Of a DNA stretch of 22,732 bases, positions 7,686 to 18,700 are shown in pieces. Under the pieces are notes generated by a model. It did no database searches and was not told the origin of the DNA. It was given only the letters and a program-made list of their open reading frames with translations. Both the position numbers and the translations under genes were made by a program. Source of the stretch: an uncultured Pedobacter sp. (GTDB lineage: Bacteria; Bacteroidota; Bacteroidia; Sphingobacteriales; Sphingobacteriaceae); the NCBI GenBank assembly GCA_946478755.1, contig CAMLDJ010000059.1:1-22732 (forward strand), read 5' to 3'. Position 1 is the first letter of the stretch. Every line of letters begins with the position of its first letter.

Positions 7686-10600
7686 CTACAAACCAATTCT
7701 AACACCGAGCTGCATAGATTTAAAACCCGGCTCCAATCCGGTATCCACACCTCTGGCAAATACACTGGTGCCAGCACTAAATTCAGGATCATAGCCCAGG
7801 TATCGGGTGGCCGTAAACAAATTATTTGCGATGGCATACACCGTAGCCGAACGGATAAATGCTGCTTTTACCGGCACATTATAGCTCAGGGATATCGTTC
7901 TTAATTTCAGGTAAGACCCATCTTCTATCCAGCGGTCTGAAAAACGTGCATTGCGGGAAAGATCCCCCCATGAAGCCCGGGGTGTATTGGTGACCTGGCC
8001 GTCAGTTCTCCAGCGGTTTAAGGCTGCCTGACTTTGGTTGTCATATCCGCTCATGCTTTCCAGACCCGCCCTGGTACTGTTATAAATGTCATTGCCATAG
8101 CTAAATGTAAACAAGGCATCCAATGACCAGCGTTGGTAAGTAAGTTTATTGCTATAGGATCCGGTAAATTTCGGATTGGGGTTGCCGATTAACTGGCGGT
8201 CATGCTCATCAATCAGCCGGTCGCCATTCAAATCGGCAAATTTCATATCTCCACCCTGAAAAGGAATAAAAGCACCATCAGCTGTTTTATTGCTTAGGCC
8301 AGAAGCGAGCGCAGCCGCATCCGACTCATATACTCCATTGGTTTTATACCCATAAAATAAATTAGCAGTCTCATCTATCTGCGTGATAATGGTTGCGCCA
8401 CTATAATTGGTAAGCAGTTGTTGATTGCCACCGAGACTGCTTATTTTATTCCTGTTCAGCGCATAAGTTAATCCCATATCCCATTTAAGATCGCTCCGGT
8501 TAATTAGCCTACCGTTTACTGCCAGCTCCAATCCTTTGTTTGCCATGTTTCCACCATTACTCAAGGCATAGCTAAATCCGGTTGAAGTGAATAAAGGCTC
8601 ATAGATAAGCATATCTGAGATTTTGTTATGGTACAGATCCAGGCTGATGTTTAAGCGCTCCTTTAAAAAGGAGGCATCTAAACCCACATTTAACTTTTCA
8701 TTGCTTTCCCATTTCAAAGCAGTGTTGCCAATATTGCCTCTAACCAGTCCCTGACGGCCCAGGAAATTCTGAGATATATAATATGATTTTGCCGTATAAT
8801 TACCAATATCATCATTGCCAGTCAAGCCATAACTTGCACGTAATTTTAAACTCTCCACAAACGCGCTGTTGGCCATGAAATCTTCAGATGACACTAGCCA
8901 GGAAGCCGCGATGGATGGCATAACGACCATTTTAATGCCATTCAAAGTCAGCACATCAGGTATGTCCTTACCAAAACGGGAGGAAGCATCCGCAGCTATA
9001 TTGAGGGAGAGGAAATATTTGTTATAGGCCTCGTAGTTGACATTGAAATAGTTGTTCAGCCAGTTCCATTTACCCAGTGATCCGCCAATAATGCGAAGCG
9101 TACTTTGGGTACCGCCAAGGGTTACAAAATCATCACTGGCTGTATTGTAACTGGTACCATTGTCCAGTTCCGAGTTGCTGCTCTGAAATCTGAAGCCCAG
9201 GTTTGCACTTAACTTACTGAAATGATTGAGGTCTTTTTTGTATGACATCCAGGTATCGGTATTTACGGCAAACAGGCGTTGTACACCTGCGGCAACCTTA
9301 TTGTAACCTACCGCTGTTGGCAATACCACTGGTACCATACCCAGCTGAGGGGTAAAATAATTCTCCCTTACTTTGTCGTACGTCACACCAATAATGGTAT
9401 TTGCTTTGAAAGATTTACTGAAAGTATAGTCAAAACCAATGGAACCAGCAAAACGGTAATTGCGGTTTAAGGCTTGAATGGTTTCGGATGCAGCACTTGG
9501 ATTACTTACACCAAAGTTATCGGTATCGGCCAGGTTTGGCGATTGCACACCGGTTTCCGACAATTCGTATGGGGAAAGAAAAGGAGATTTGATTTGAGAC
9601 AGATACAATGGATTGGTTGTGTAGGCTTGTCCCTGGTCCCTTAAGTTCTGCTCGCTCCGTGTAAACGCAAGGTTTATCTGCGATTTCAACTTTGAAGAAA
9701 GATTTAAACTGGCATTAAAACGGGTCTGATAACGGGTCAGATCTGTATTGTTGGTAATGCCTTCGTTATTCAGGTATCCGAGCGACAGGGAATAGGTTGC
9801 GATATCGTCACCACCGGTTACTTTCAAATAGTAATTTTGACTGACGCCACTGCTCATCACCCTGTCCTGCCAGTTTGTATTTTGATGATAGTTATAATAT
9901 TCAGGATTCGGATTATCATTCATATAAGGCTCAGCTTTAATCATTTCATCGGTCATACCCGGTTTTGTTTTCAGCAGATCGGACAAAAAGATGCGGTACT
10001 GATCCGCCTGCATGACCGGCAGTTGATCAACGGTACCATTGTATCCGCCATAGGCAGAAAAATCTAATCTCGTCGCGACATCCTTTGCTCTGCTTGTTGT
10101 TATTAAGATGACCCCATTGGCGCCACGTGTTCCATACATTGACGCGCCATCCTTAAGGACAGTGATGTTGTCAATGTCTTTTATATCTACATTCGCCAGA
10201 TGGTTGTTCCGGTGGCCGGAGATGATTGAACTTCCATAAGTATTGATGTCATAGATCACACCATCTACGACCACAAGTGGCTGATTGGCAGCATACAGGG
10301 AATTATACCCGCGCAGGTAAAGCTCGGCCCCGATATCCGGCGTACCTGATCTTCTGATGGCCTCCAGACCCGCAACCTTTCCCTGAATATAGGAATCCGG
10401 TGTTTCATTGCCGCGCGTCCAAGATCCATTCGGGTTAATGCTTGCCACCGCATATGGTGTTCTGTTTTTTAATACTGTACCAAAAGGAAGTACCGCGGCA
10501 TCATATACAGAAGTATAGCTCTCCTCATACAAAACTGACGAAATGGCCCTACGTCCTTTCAGTGCTTCTTCCCTGGATTGATAACCTTGTGCTGAAATCA

Positions 10601-10883
10601 CAATTACCGCATGCAGATCAGGAACATTGATCTTATAATTTCCCTTTTCGTCCGTAAGTGCCGCAGAGTAGCCGGTTACACTCACGTTAATTCCCGGCAA
10701 GGGCTTTCCGGTAGCGGCATCAGTAACTATGCCTGTAATTTGCGGCCCTGTAGCCTTCTTTACAGTTACAATTTCTGTTGTGCTTACCGTATCTGTTTCC
10801 TGAGCAAGCAAGTGATTGCTCAGTGTGACGAAAAATAAGCACGGCAAGACAATATTTTTTACTGTTTTTGAATCTATATACAT
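7686..10883 (-). CDS. SusC/RagA-like TonB-dependent outer-membrane glycan transporter
   Basis: A 1065-residue porin with a type I signal ending LLA-QET (cleavage near 27). Residues about 48-118 form a carboxypeptidase-regulatory-like domain (GIVTDAATGKPLPGINVSV). The plug follows (about 160-265: ELYLRGYNSL, PLVVVDGVIYD, ITVLKDGASMYGTRGANGV), then a beta-barrel to the C-terminus, with a calcium-loop-like DLNGDRLIDEHD near residue 885. No STN domain is present, so direct sigma/anti-sigma signalling is unlikely. The usual TonB-box site reads AAVLPFGT (129-136), degenerate against the common EVVVVGYGT, whereas EIVTVKK (37-43), before the first domain, looks more box-like. It should import pectin oligosaccharides together with the SusD encoded 28 bp downstream. 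The upstream FAS1 gene ends 17 bp before its start. Confidence 0.94.
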   Translation of the reverse strand: MYIDSKTVKNIVLPCLFFVTLSNHLLAQETDTVSTTEIVTVKKATGPQITGIVTDAATGKPLPGINVSVTGYSAALTDEKGNYKINVPDLHAVIVISAQGYQSREEALKGRRAISSVLYEESYTSVYDAAVLPFGTVLKNRTPYAVASINPNGSWTRGNETPDSYIQGKVAGLEAIRRSGTPDIGAELYLRGYNSLYAANQPLVVVDGVIYDINTYGSSIISGHRNNHLANVDIKDIDNITVLKDGASMYGTRGANGVILITTSRAKDVATRLDFSAYGGYNGTVDQLPVMQADQYRIFLSDLLKTKPGMTDEMIKAEPYMNDNPNPEYYNYHQNTNWQDRVMSSGVSQNYYLKVTGGDDIATYSLSLGYLNNEGITNNTDLTRYQTRFNASLNLSSKLKSQINLAFTRSEQNLRDQGQAYTTNPLYLSQIKSPFLSPYELSETGVQSPNLADTDNFGVSNPSAASETIQALNRNYRFAGSIGFDYTFSKSFKANTIIGVTYDKVRENYFTPQLGMVPVVLPTAVGYNKVAAGVQRLFAVNTDTWMSYKKDLNHFSKLSANLGFRFQSSNSELDNGTSYNTASDDFVTLGGTQSTLRIIGGSLGKWNWLNNYFNVNYEAYNKYFLSLNIAADASSRFGKDIPDVLTLNGIKMVVMPSIAASWLVSSEDFMANSAFVESLKLRASYGLTGNDDIGNYTAKSYYISQNFLGRQGLVRGNIGNTALKWESNEKLNVGLDASFLKERLNISLDLYHNKISDMLIYEPLFTSTGFSYALSNGGNMANKGLELAVNGRLINRSDLKWDMGLTYALNRNKISSLGGNQQLLTNYSGATIITQIDETANLFYGYKTNGVYESDAAALASGLSNKTADGAFIPFQGGDMKFADLNGDRLIDEHDRQLIGNPNPKFTGSYSNKLTYQRWSLDALFTFSYGNDIYNSTRAGLESMSGYDNQSQAALNRWRTDGQVTNTPRASWGDLSRNARFSDRWIEDGSYLKLRTISLSYNVPVKAAFIRSATVYAIANNLFTATRYLGYDPEFSAGTSVFARGVDTGLEPGFKSMQLGVRIGL

Positions 10884-10900
10884 AAGATGCTGTTGAAGGG

Positions 10901-12391
10901 CTAGTTAACTGGTTTTAATTTTATATAATCTAAAGTCAGCGCCGTGGGCAGTGCAGAAGTTGCCCCGAGCGAAGAGGCAAGGAAGGTATACAGGGTGCCA
11001 TAGGTTTCGGCGGTATACGTTCCCAGATAAACTTCTTTAAAGGCGTCCTTGTACGACTGGCTGGCCTGGTCGAGCCCGAGTACAGAAGGAACGTCTTTAT
11101 ATCCCAGCGTAACGACTGAAGTAGCGGCTCTTGTTGTACTAAAGTTTATCTTCATGGAAACAGGTGTTGTCAATACATCATTTATCGCCCTCCAGTACAC
11201 CTCATATTTTACAGAATTGACCACTGGCTTATATCTGAAATAATAAAGCGGATTTGGGCTGGAAGTGATGCTACCTGTCTGCAACTCAGTGTAGCGGACA
11301 CCGAAAGGATCCTGCTTAATCCTGACAAAAGGGTTTGAAGGTGCCCGTAACGAATCCGGCATTTCGGCCTGTATTACAACCGTTGGAATTTTATTTTCCA
11401 TGACTTTATAATCGATGCGATCTACTACATACGCAATCCCGTTGCTCAGCAAACGCGTTTCCACAATGGCGTTCTTGTCGAGATGGATCTTAACACCGGT
11501 AACGCTGGTCATTGAATCCGGCAGTTCATTCAACGTATAAACCCCATTTACGACCAGGTCACGCACTACGCTCCATTTGGTAAGTGTATCCGCTAACAGC
11601 AAATCGGGATGCCTGTTATAAGTAGCCAGCTTGTTGTTCTCAGCAGTAAATGCAGCATCATTTAACACGATATAGGTAAGCAGACTATCTTCGCTGCTGA
11701 TATCGGAGATCTGCTGAAAGTATCTGTTCCTTGTGACTTGGAATGTTGTCTCTTCCTGGTATACCCCTTTCTGAGTAACCGGGTCTTTGTACAAAAGCAC
11801 ACCTTTGCTGGTATCTAGTTCCAGGTGTTCCATCCCCTTGATGAATGCAGCCTGTAAACCTGCCATTGTGGAAGCCTGCAAAAATTCCCAGGCATTTGGT
11901 TTTGGTACTGAAGCTGCGTCTACCACATGCAGCACCCCATTTTTCACGTACACATCCGCCGCAACAATTCTGGCTTCCTCAAATGTAGTTTTGGTAAATC
12001 TTGTATTTTTGCCATTCAACATTCTGACAACCAGCAAGGGTTTAGGATTGGCCGTAAAATAGCTCTGATTGGCAATGCAATTGCCTACAAAACGCTTTAA
12101 CGCTGCCGTATCATTGACGATGTCCGCGTCGAGGCTTTTTAAGGCCTCGTTATTTGGGGCCCAAACGGTAAATGATTTAGACGACTGGAGTACGCCATCA
12201 TAACCCGTTTTTACCAGGTAAGCAGCAAAGGTGCTTAGGCTGGCATCCGAACTGATCTGTTCAAAAAGCGTTTGATCCAGGCGGGGAATGTTTAATTCAT
12301 TGTGCGCTGTCCAGGCATCTTTGCAGCCGGCAAATGTTATGCAGGCAAACAGAAAACCCAGTATAAAATATCTCGTTTTAAAATTGATCAT
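10901..12391 (-). CDS. Fasciclin (FAS1)-domain lipoprotein with C-terminal beta-rich module
   Basis: A 496-residue lipoprotein: the signal peptide ends FAGC (Cys23) followed by KD, a charged start compatible with surface display. A first FAS1 domain spans about 38-165, with the core signature FTVWAPNNEAL (74-84) and its end KNGVLHVVDAA (150-160). A second, weaker FAS1-like unit spans about 167-328 (IVLNDAAF at 241-248, SNGIAYVVDRIDY at 316-328). Residues 333-496 are beta-rich and end LDYIKLKPV, reminiscent of galactose-binding-fold carbohydrate modules; that likeness is by eye only. FAS1 domains mediate adhesion in other systems. The position between two SusC/SusD systems, 17 bp before a SusC gene, suggests an accessory surface glycan-binding protein. 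Function is inferred; the FAS1 assignment is firm. Confidence 0.85.
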   Translation of the reverse strand: MINFKTRYFILGFLFACITFAGCKDAWTAHNELNIPRLDQTLFEQISSDASLSTFAAYLVKTGYDGVLQSSKSFTVWAPNNEALKSLDADIVNDTAALKRFVGNCIANQSYFTANPKPLLVVRMLNGKNTRFTKTTFEEARIVAADVYVKNGVLHVVDAASVPKPNAWEFLQASTMAGLQAAFIKGMEHLELDTSKGVLLYKDPVTQKGVYQEETTFQVTRNRYFQQISDISSEDSLLTYIVLNDAAFTAENNKLATYNRHPDLLLADTLTKWSVVRDLVVNGVYTLNELPDSMTSVTGVKIHLDKNAIVETRLLSNGIAYVVDRIDYKVMENKIPTVVIQAEMPDSLRAPSNPFVRIKQDPFGVRYTELQTGSITSSPNPLYYFRYKPVVNSVKYEVYWRAINDVLTTPVSMKINFSTTRAATSVVTLGYKDVPSVLGLDQASQSYKDAFKEVYLGTYTAETYGTLYTFLASSLGATSALPTALTLDYIKLKPVN

Positions 12392-12433
12392 CTTTTCAGG
12401 TGGTATAATTTTTATTGCTGTGATTATTATCGT

Positions 12434-14191
12434 TTACGGTCTCAGTATTTTCGAACCATCAACATTGTATTTCCAATATTGCTGGTCGTCGTTAATTGGA
12501 ATAAAATGGATCATATCTACATTATTTGTCATTTGTGTTCCATTGATCGCTGTTAGCCTCAACCAATAACGTCCGGTTTGCTGTATGTCAGCGATACCAA
12601 CCAATTTCCCGATTTGTGCACCTGCTGTGTTGCTCATGTAAGTTTTAAATCCTACGGCCTCCTCTGCATCTGCATCAATCATGGTAACTCCATCAACCGT
12701 TTTATTGATACCAGGGCGTTTTACGATGAAGCTCAAAATACGCGAGTTGGATAATGGTGCACGCTCGATAGTGCCGTCCAACCCGATGCTGGCCTGAACT
12801 TCTGTGGTTGTAGTTCCAGATTCTTTCTGCACATAGATACAAACCCATATTTTATACTTTCCTTTAATTAATAATGGTGTTCTAAACTCAACCCATTCCG
12901 GTACATTTGTTGAGCCCCCGGTAGCCAAAGGAATCACTAAAATATCCTGGTTATGAGAGTTTTTAGAAGTTCCACCACTTCCATATCTGTAGATAAGACA
13001 TTTCGTTGCATCTTTTCCAGCCTGTCTTCCAGAGAATTTGATTTCGCTAAAAGCAGCTGCTTCGTCAGCAGTAAAGAAGTACGAGTTCTTTTTATAGTAC
13101 TCGGTATTTTTTATAATTTCCGGAAAGGCACAAACATCCCAATCCACCCGGAATGGGGCGCGAATTTTAATGTCAAAATGCGCTGAGGGTTGATGTACCA
13201 CTCCATTGGTAGCCGTAACATCACTTTTATCCCGGATCAGTGAAAAGCCCTGCTCATAAACTCCGTTAAAGGTATCGTCATTCATCAGGACGGTTTCACC
13301 AGATAGCTTTGAAGTAAGTACCTCCAGCGGTGCCAGGGTATTATGCGCACCTGCCGTGATGATATCTGCCAGGTATTTAGCGTCGTAAAGGATATGGTAA
13401 TCCAGGAATAGATGCAACCCGTCTGTAGCTAGTTTAGGATCTCCGGTATTGGAGTATTTCGTTTTTAGTGCCGCGTAACTGTCTATACCTGCCGCTCTGA
13501 GCGTGGCATCCGTTTCGGGGATGACGGTCAACCATTTCTGTTTTTCATCGGGATTATTGACCGGTAAAACATTCAGCTTATCGAATAATCCACTTTCTTT
13601 CAATGCCTCTGTAAAAATGGAATAATCCGGGTTTGCAGCTATGGTTTCAGCAACACTAAGGGTTGCTGGCGACAACACATGGTCAATACTATGAATTAAT
13701 CCGTTACCCACAGATATATTGGATTGAATGACATTGGCTTGTCTGTTGATCCGGATCTTAGTCACACCGCCGATATTCTCTGAGGCTGTAGTCAGGTATT
13801 GTCCAAACATGGTCAGGTCAAACAGCTTTCCATCAGTAAACCTGGATGTAGGTATGGAGTCTTCCAGCAAATGCAGACGGATAAAATTCTTCCAGTCATC
13901 TGCAGGAACATCTTCTACATTACCTTTACCTTTTTCCTGCAGGTAAGCTTTGATCGCCGTATTCGTTGGCGCGAATAAGGTGTACGAACCATACGCATTT
14001 AAAAATGATGCCGTTCCTGATAGTTCCAGAACTTTGCTTAACTCCGAAAAATTATCAGGGTTATTTCTCAGGTATTGAGTCATATTTACGGCATTTGTTG
14101 TGCCGTGTACCAATGAATCTTTGTTGCAGGCCCAGAGGCACATCAACATACTGCATAAGCCCAGCAGCACCATTGTAACATTCCGTTTCAT
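12434..14191 (-). CDS. Fasciclin (FAS1)-domain lipoprotein with two FAS1 units and a C-terminal module
   Basis: A 585-residue lipoprotein with signal peptide ending LWAC (acylated Cys22) then NKD. FAS1 unit one spans about 37-175 (YTLFAPTNTAI at 70-80, GNGLIHSIDHVL at 162-173). Unit two spans about 180-345 (VIPETDATLRAAG at 223-235, TNGVVHQPSAHFDI at 328-341). The remaining 240 residues (about 346-585) are a beta-rich module with WVEFRTPLLIKGKYKIWVCI (433-452, aromatic-rich) and YWLRLTAING followed by NVDMIHFIP (542-565), patterns seen in sugar-binding beta-sandwiches. It follows the SusD gene by 22 bp and precedes another FAS1 gene by 42 bp. A role as outer-surface glycan-binding protein of the pectin locus is likely by position, but is not shown by the sequence. 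Confidence 0.85.
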   Translation of the reverse strand: MKRNVTMVLLGLCSMLMCLWACNKDSLVHGTTNAVNMTQYLRNNPDNFSELSKVLELSGTASFLNAYGSYTLFAPTNTAIKAYLQEKGKGNVEDVPADDWKNFIRLHLLEDSIPTSRFTDGKLFDLTMFGQYLTTASENIGGVTKIRINRQANVIQSNISVGNGLIHSIDHVLSPATLSVAETIAANPDYSIFTEALKESGLFDKLNVLPVNNPDEKQKWLTVIPETDATLRAAGIDSYAALKTKYSNTGDPKLATDGLHLFLDYHILYDAKYLADIITAGAHNTLAPLEVLTSKLSGETVLMNDDTFNGVYEQGFSLIRDKSDVTATNGVVHQPSAHFDIKIRAPFRVDWDVCAFPEIIKNTEYYKKNSYFFTADEAAAFSEIKFSGRQAGKDATKCLIYRYGSGGTSKNSHNQDILVIPLATGGSTNVPEWVEFRTPLLIKGKYKIWVCIYVQKESGTTTTEVQASIGLDGTIERAPLSNSRILSFIVKRPGINKTVDGVTMIDADAEEAVGFKTYMSNTAGAQIGKLVGIADIQQTGRYWLRLTAINGTQMTNNVDMIHFIPINDDQQYWKYNVDGSKILRP

Positions 14192-14213
14192 AGCTTTATT
14201 TTTTGGTTAGCGA

Positions 14214-15767
14214 TTATTGATAAAATGGGTTTTGAACCAGTGCTTTATTTGTTTGCAACTCGTAAGAAAAGATTGGAAAATAATGACTTCTGTGGTCCTT
14301 ATACTTATTAATTACCGTTTGTTGCTTACTGGGTTCCGCACTTGCAGAAACGATATCGAGCAATAACTTTTCGTTTGCATAGTTGTTACGCTTGGCATTG
14401 CGCAAAACATCATACCACCGCTTTCCTTCAAAAGCAAATTCGCGGGCACGTTCTTCTAATATATATTGCGAAACATTATCTGTATTGGAAGGATTTGGCA
14501 CATCGATAAACTGATCCCCCACAAAGCTCAATGCATGACGTGCATTTCTGATGCGGTCGACCAATGCGATCGCTTCTGCCCCATTTGTTGCATCGCCCGG
14601 CGACAGCCAGGTTAGTGCCTCTGCTTTCATCAGCAGTACATCAGAAAAACGATAAACGAACCAATGGGTATAGGTATTGGTCATCGTTCTGAAATTGGTA
14701 AACTTGCAAATTGAGGAGCTGGACTCAAACATAGAGGTACCATTACCGCGAATGTCCCTGTTTTCAAAGTTTGCGATATCTGTACCAAAAAGTCCGCCTT
14801 CAGCAATCCAATCGGCTGCTCTGAACTCCCTTCCGGATAGACCAAACATTGGTCCGAAAGGATTAAGTTTTTGATTATCAAACTGAAATTCAAAAATACT
14901 TTCTATAGAGTTACCATTAAAATATACATTATTATAGTAATCAAGCTGCGGGGTACCTGCCGGTAGCAACTGGTATTTACCGGATTCAATCACCTTATTA
15001 CAGGCATCAATACTTTTCTGGTATTCCTCATTCCATAAATAAGCATCTGCCAGTGCTGTATAAGCCGTAAATTTGGTCATTCGCCCTCTGTCTTCCGCCA
15101 TACTGCCATAGGTAACCTGGCCATTCTCGGCACCAAATGTTAAATCGATAATGATCTGGTTATACACTTCCTGCTGGCTCTTTTTTACAATAGCAGCAAT
15201 TTGAGAATCGTTATAAGTTGGCTCAAGTTTAAGCGGCACCTCCCCAAAAGAACGCAGAAGATAAAAATACATTAGTCCACGCAGCGAATGTGCTTCAGCC
15301 AGATAGGCATTTAAGGACGTTTGCGTTAAGGTTTTATCATTATTAAGTACATCAGGCGCAAACTTAATTACCGTATTACAATAGTTAATGGTTTTATATA
15401 CCGCTTCCCAATTGACGAAGCTATTGGTAGATGCAATCTGGGTACGCATGATATCCAGTTCATCCCGCATTGTTGAATTTAACAAGGCCTCGTCGCCCTC
15501 TGAAGCAAGATCAAGTCCGGGAACGACCATCTCCGCACGCAATTCGCCCCAAATAAAAAGATATTTAGCCAAGGGCACAGTACTTCCGCCCAGCAAGGAG
15601 GCATAGCAACCCATTACTGCTGCGTCCAGCTGTTCTTTAGTTTGCCAGTATTCCTGACGGATCAGTCCATCCTCGGGTTTCAAATCCAGCCATTTGTTAC
15701 AGGAGCTTCCTAAAACACTGATCAGTGTAATTAGCGCCAATATCGTATGTTTCATTTTTCTGTTCAT
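14214..15767 (-). CDS. SusD/RagB-like outer-membrane glycan-binding lipoprotein
   Basis: A SusD-family lipoprotein of about 517 residues. Three in-frame ATGs compete: 15779 (directly abutting the SusC stop), 15767 and 15755. I chose 15767 because it gives a basic N-region (MNRKMKH) before the hydrophobic core and lipobox LGSSC (Cys23); none has a strong ribosome site, as is usual in Bacteroidota. Typical SusD sequences are seen: NKWLDLKPEDG at the mature end, AEAHSLRGLMYFYLLRSFG in the TPR region, RFSDVLLMKAEAL, and FAFEGKRWYDVLR (about 444-456), ending VQNPFYQ, a usual SusD terminus. It should form the lid of the SusC encoded just upstream and bind the same glycan. It differs in sequence from the SusD at 5945-7657, so the two pairs may take different fragments. 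Confidence 0.93.
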   Translation of the reverse strand: MNRKMKHTILALITLISVLGSSCNKWLDLKPEDGLIRQEYWQTKEQLDAAVMGCYASLLGGSTVPLAKYLFIWGELRAEMVVPGLDLASEGDEALLNSTMRDELDIMRTQIASTNSFVNWEAVYKTINYCNTVIKFAPDVLNNDKTLTQTSLNAYLAEAHSLRGLMYFYLLRSFGEVPLKLEPTYNDSQIAAIVKKSQQEVYNQIIIDLTFGAENGQVTYGSMAEDRGRMTKFTAYTALADAYLWNEEYQKSIDACNKVIESGKYQLLPAGTPQLDYYNNVYFNGNSIESIFEFQFDNQKLNPFGPMFGLSGREFRAADWIAEGGLFGTDIANFENRDIRGNGTSMFESSSSICKFTNFRTMTNTYTHWFVYRFSDVLLMKAEALTWLSPGDATNGAEAIALVDRIRNARHALSFVGDQFIDVPNPSNTDNVSQYILEERAREFAFEGKRWYDVLRNAKRNNYANEKLLLDIVSASAEPSKQQTVINKYKDHRSHYFPIFSYELQTNKALVQNPFYQ

Positions 15768-15779
15768 ATCAAAAATCAT

Positions 15780-18700
15780 TTAGAATCCAACGGTTACACC
15801 AAGGGTGAAGGTTTTAGACGGTGGCGTTAAGGCATTGTCCTGTGCATAACTGAAAGGACTGCTGCTGCCGCTTGAAGTCACATCAGGGTCTTGTCCGGTG
15901 TAATTGGTCCAGGTATACAGGTTCTGTCCGGTTACATAAACGCTGCCGCTTTTGACGTTTAAGCGTTTCAACAACTGTTGGCCCAGGTTATATCTCACCG
16001 TAACGGAACTCAGACGCAGAAATGATGCGTCTTCTACATAGCGGTCAGAGCCCAGCCAGTTATAACCATCTCCGTATAATGCTCTTGGCATATCGGTCAC
16101 ATCTCCGGGATTTCTCCAGCGTCTCAACACTGCAGTACTCTGGTTATTTACCCCATACATATTGGTGGTCGTAATCTTAGCCTTGTTCACGATGTCATAG
16201 CCATAACGATAGCTAAAGAAGGCCTGAATTTTTAAATTGCCATTGAAGGTGACATTGGGCCCAAAACCGCCGGTAAACTTAGGCACTGAATTACCCAGGT
16301 AGACCATATCTTTTTCATCAATATTTCCGTCGTGGTTTACATCTTCGTAAATGGCATCACCTGGCTGAAAAGCATAATCGATTGTTGGATAGTTGTAACG
16401 CATGTATATGGTTTGACCATTCGGACCAATGATCTCGTTTCCTTTCTCATCCCTTGCTATGGTGGCCTCTTTATCGGTGTAAACCCCTTTGTATTTAAAT
16501 CCATAATAAGAGCCAAAGGGATTCCCTTCAATTAAGAAAGATTTATACTCACCAATCTTCGGCAGTCCGGCTGCACTTTCGCGCGGATAAAATTCAGAAA
16601 CCGATTGAATGCTATTGATATTCCTGGCAATATTGAAGTCGAAACCGATGCTTAGCTTTTTTGTTTTAAGGGGCGTCGTATTGATACCGATCTCCCAGCC
16701 ATTGTTATTCATTGTTCCAATGTTCATATCAATTTTACTATAGCCAGAGGTACTGGCAATCTTCAAATCGTTATAAAACATATTCCTGGTTGTATTCTTG
16801 TAGATTTCTGCATCTATTCTGATGCGGCTGTTGAACAACCATAAATTGAAGCCCAGGTTTCGACCAACGACAGTCTCCCATTTTAACATGGCCAGCTCAA
16901 TATTGGAGGGATATACTGCCGCACGGCCGGCATAAGACCAATCGAAGGGCGTATAATTGTTAAAATAGCCATAATTACTGCCAGGTGCTTTGCCGCTTGC
17001 ACCGTAACTAAGCCGAAAACTTAAATCATCAATAAATGTGTATTTTTTCATAAAGGGTTCTCCGGAGAGCCTCCATCTTGTTGAGATTCCGGGAAAGAAA
17101 CCAAACCGGTTATCCGGAGAAAATTTCGAGTTTCCATCTACACGGCCATTCACGTTGATGATGTAACGGTCAAGCAATTCATATTGGGCCTGAAGCAATA
17201 CCCCCATGCTGCGGGACTGCGATTGACTCGACTTTAAAGCCAGGCCGACGCCATTGGTAACGGAAGGGTTGGATGGGTCCTGCAATGCTGAAGAAGCCGT
17301 ATTGGAGGTGACGAGACTATAGGAAGCGGACTTGGTATCATCCGTCTGGAAAGACATCAGGCCTTGCAGGTTGTGCTTCTCTCCCAAAAAAGGGCGGTAA
17401 ATTAAATTAATTTTAGACTGGATGTTGTAAGAATCACCATCAGCATCAGATGCCCTGTTCACCGTGGTTTGCGTACTTGGCTGCCCGGTAGCTACCTGAG
17501 GTAAAAAGGTTTTGGATTTGGTATTGTTGATGTCAAACTGCACGTCTACCGTAGAGAACAGCACCGGCGAAATGTCATATTGCAGATTGAATTTAGGTGT
17601 AATCCGCTCGCCGATTAAATGACTTGCCCCCTCATTGGCCATTGCCAGTGGATTGTAAGTACCCTTGATTTCCCCATTATCACTGATACTGAAGGTACCC
17701 TGAATGTTGGACAGGGGAGAAAAATAAGCAGCAGTCATATTCCCATATTCATCATATTCAAAAGGTGCCATGTTCGGCATTTTATTGATTGCTGTGCCGC
17801 GCAGAGATTTATCGTAATTCAGATTATTGTTAACATGCGTATAGGTAAGATCCGTTTTAAATCTCAGTTTGCTCGAAACGATATAATCGAGATTGATCTT
17901 AGTGGTAATCCTGGATAAGTCAGTACCCAGTGTTGTACCAGTTTGTCCGAGGTACCCCACTGATGCATAGTAGCGTGCTTTCTCGCCACCACCACTCATC
18001 GAGATGTTGTGGTCATGGGTATAGCCTGTCCTGGTGATCAGATCTACCCAATTGGTATTGTTTCCGTAGTTGTAATAGTAAAATGGATCTGAGGGATCGT
18101 ACTGAAAGGCTTTATTTTGCCCATTATTCCCTAAAAAATCCAGTGGCAAACCGGTTGAATTCATCACAGCCTCCGGAATGAGCATAGAATACTGATCTCC
18201 TGTAAGGAAAGGAATCGGATTGGGCTGTCTGGCCATTGTTCCTTTGAAGTTGTACGAAATGATCGGCTTGCCTTTATCTCCTCTTTTCGTATTGATTAAA
18301 AGGACTCCATTGGCTGCCCTTGAACCCCACACGGCTGTAGACGCCGCATCTTTTAATACCGTGATGTCTTTGATATCTGATGGCGCGATATTCAATAGCT
18401 GCGCATAACCCTGGTCGTCCGCAGTCCCGAAGTTAAAATCTGAAGGAATTTCGGTTTCATAAGGCATTCCATCCAGTACAATCAGCGGCTCCGCTGATCC
18501 GTTAATGGAGGACGTGCCACGGATCCGGATTGACATACCAGCCCCCGGATCGCCTGATGTGGTACCAAAATCTACCCCGGACAAGCGGCCTGCCAGTGCC
18601 TGATCGATTGAAGATACCGCCAGTTCTTCCAAAACTTTGGCATTTATTGTTGCCGATGCGATGGTGGAATTGCGTTCGGCAATGTTTAAACCGGTTCCAT

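Noticed and set aside
7658..7837. A 60-codon N-terminal extension of the downstream SusD overlapping the SusC 3' end
   Set aside because: The extension has no signal peptide and overlaps conserved SusC barrel sequence. The ATG at 7657 starts a clean lipoprotein signal.
12288..12569. Plus-strand open frames across the FAS1 gene junction
   Set aside because: They overlap two FAS1 genes on the other strand, match no family I recognise, and look like shadows.
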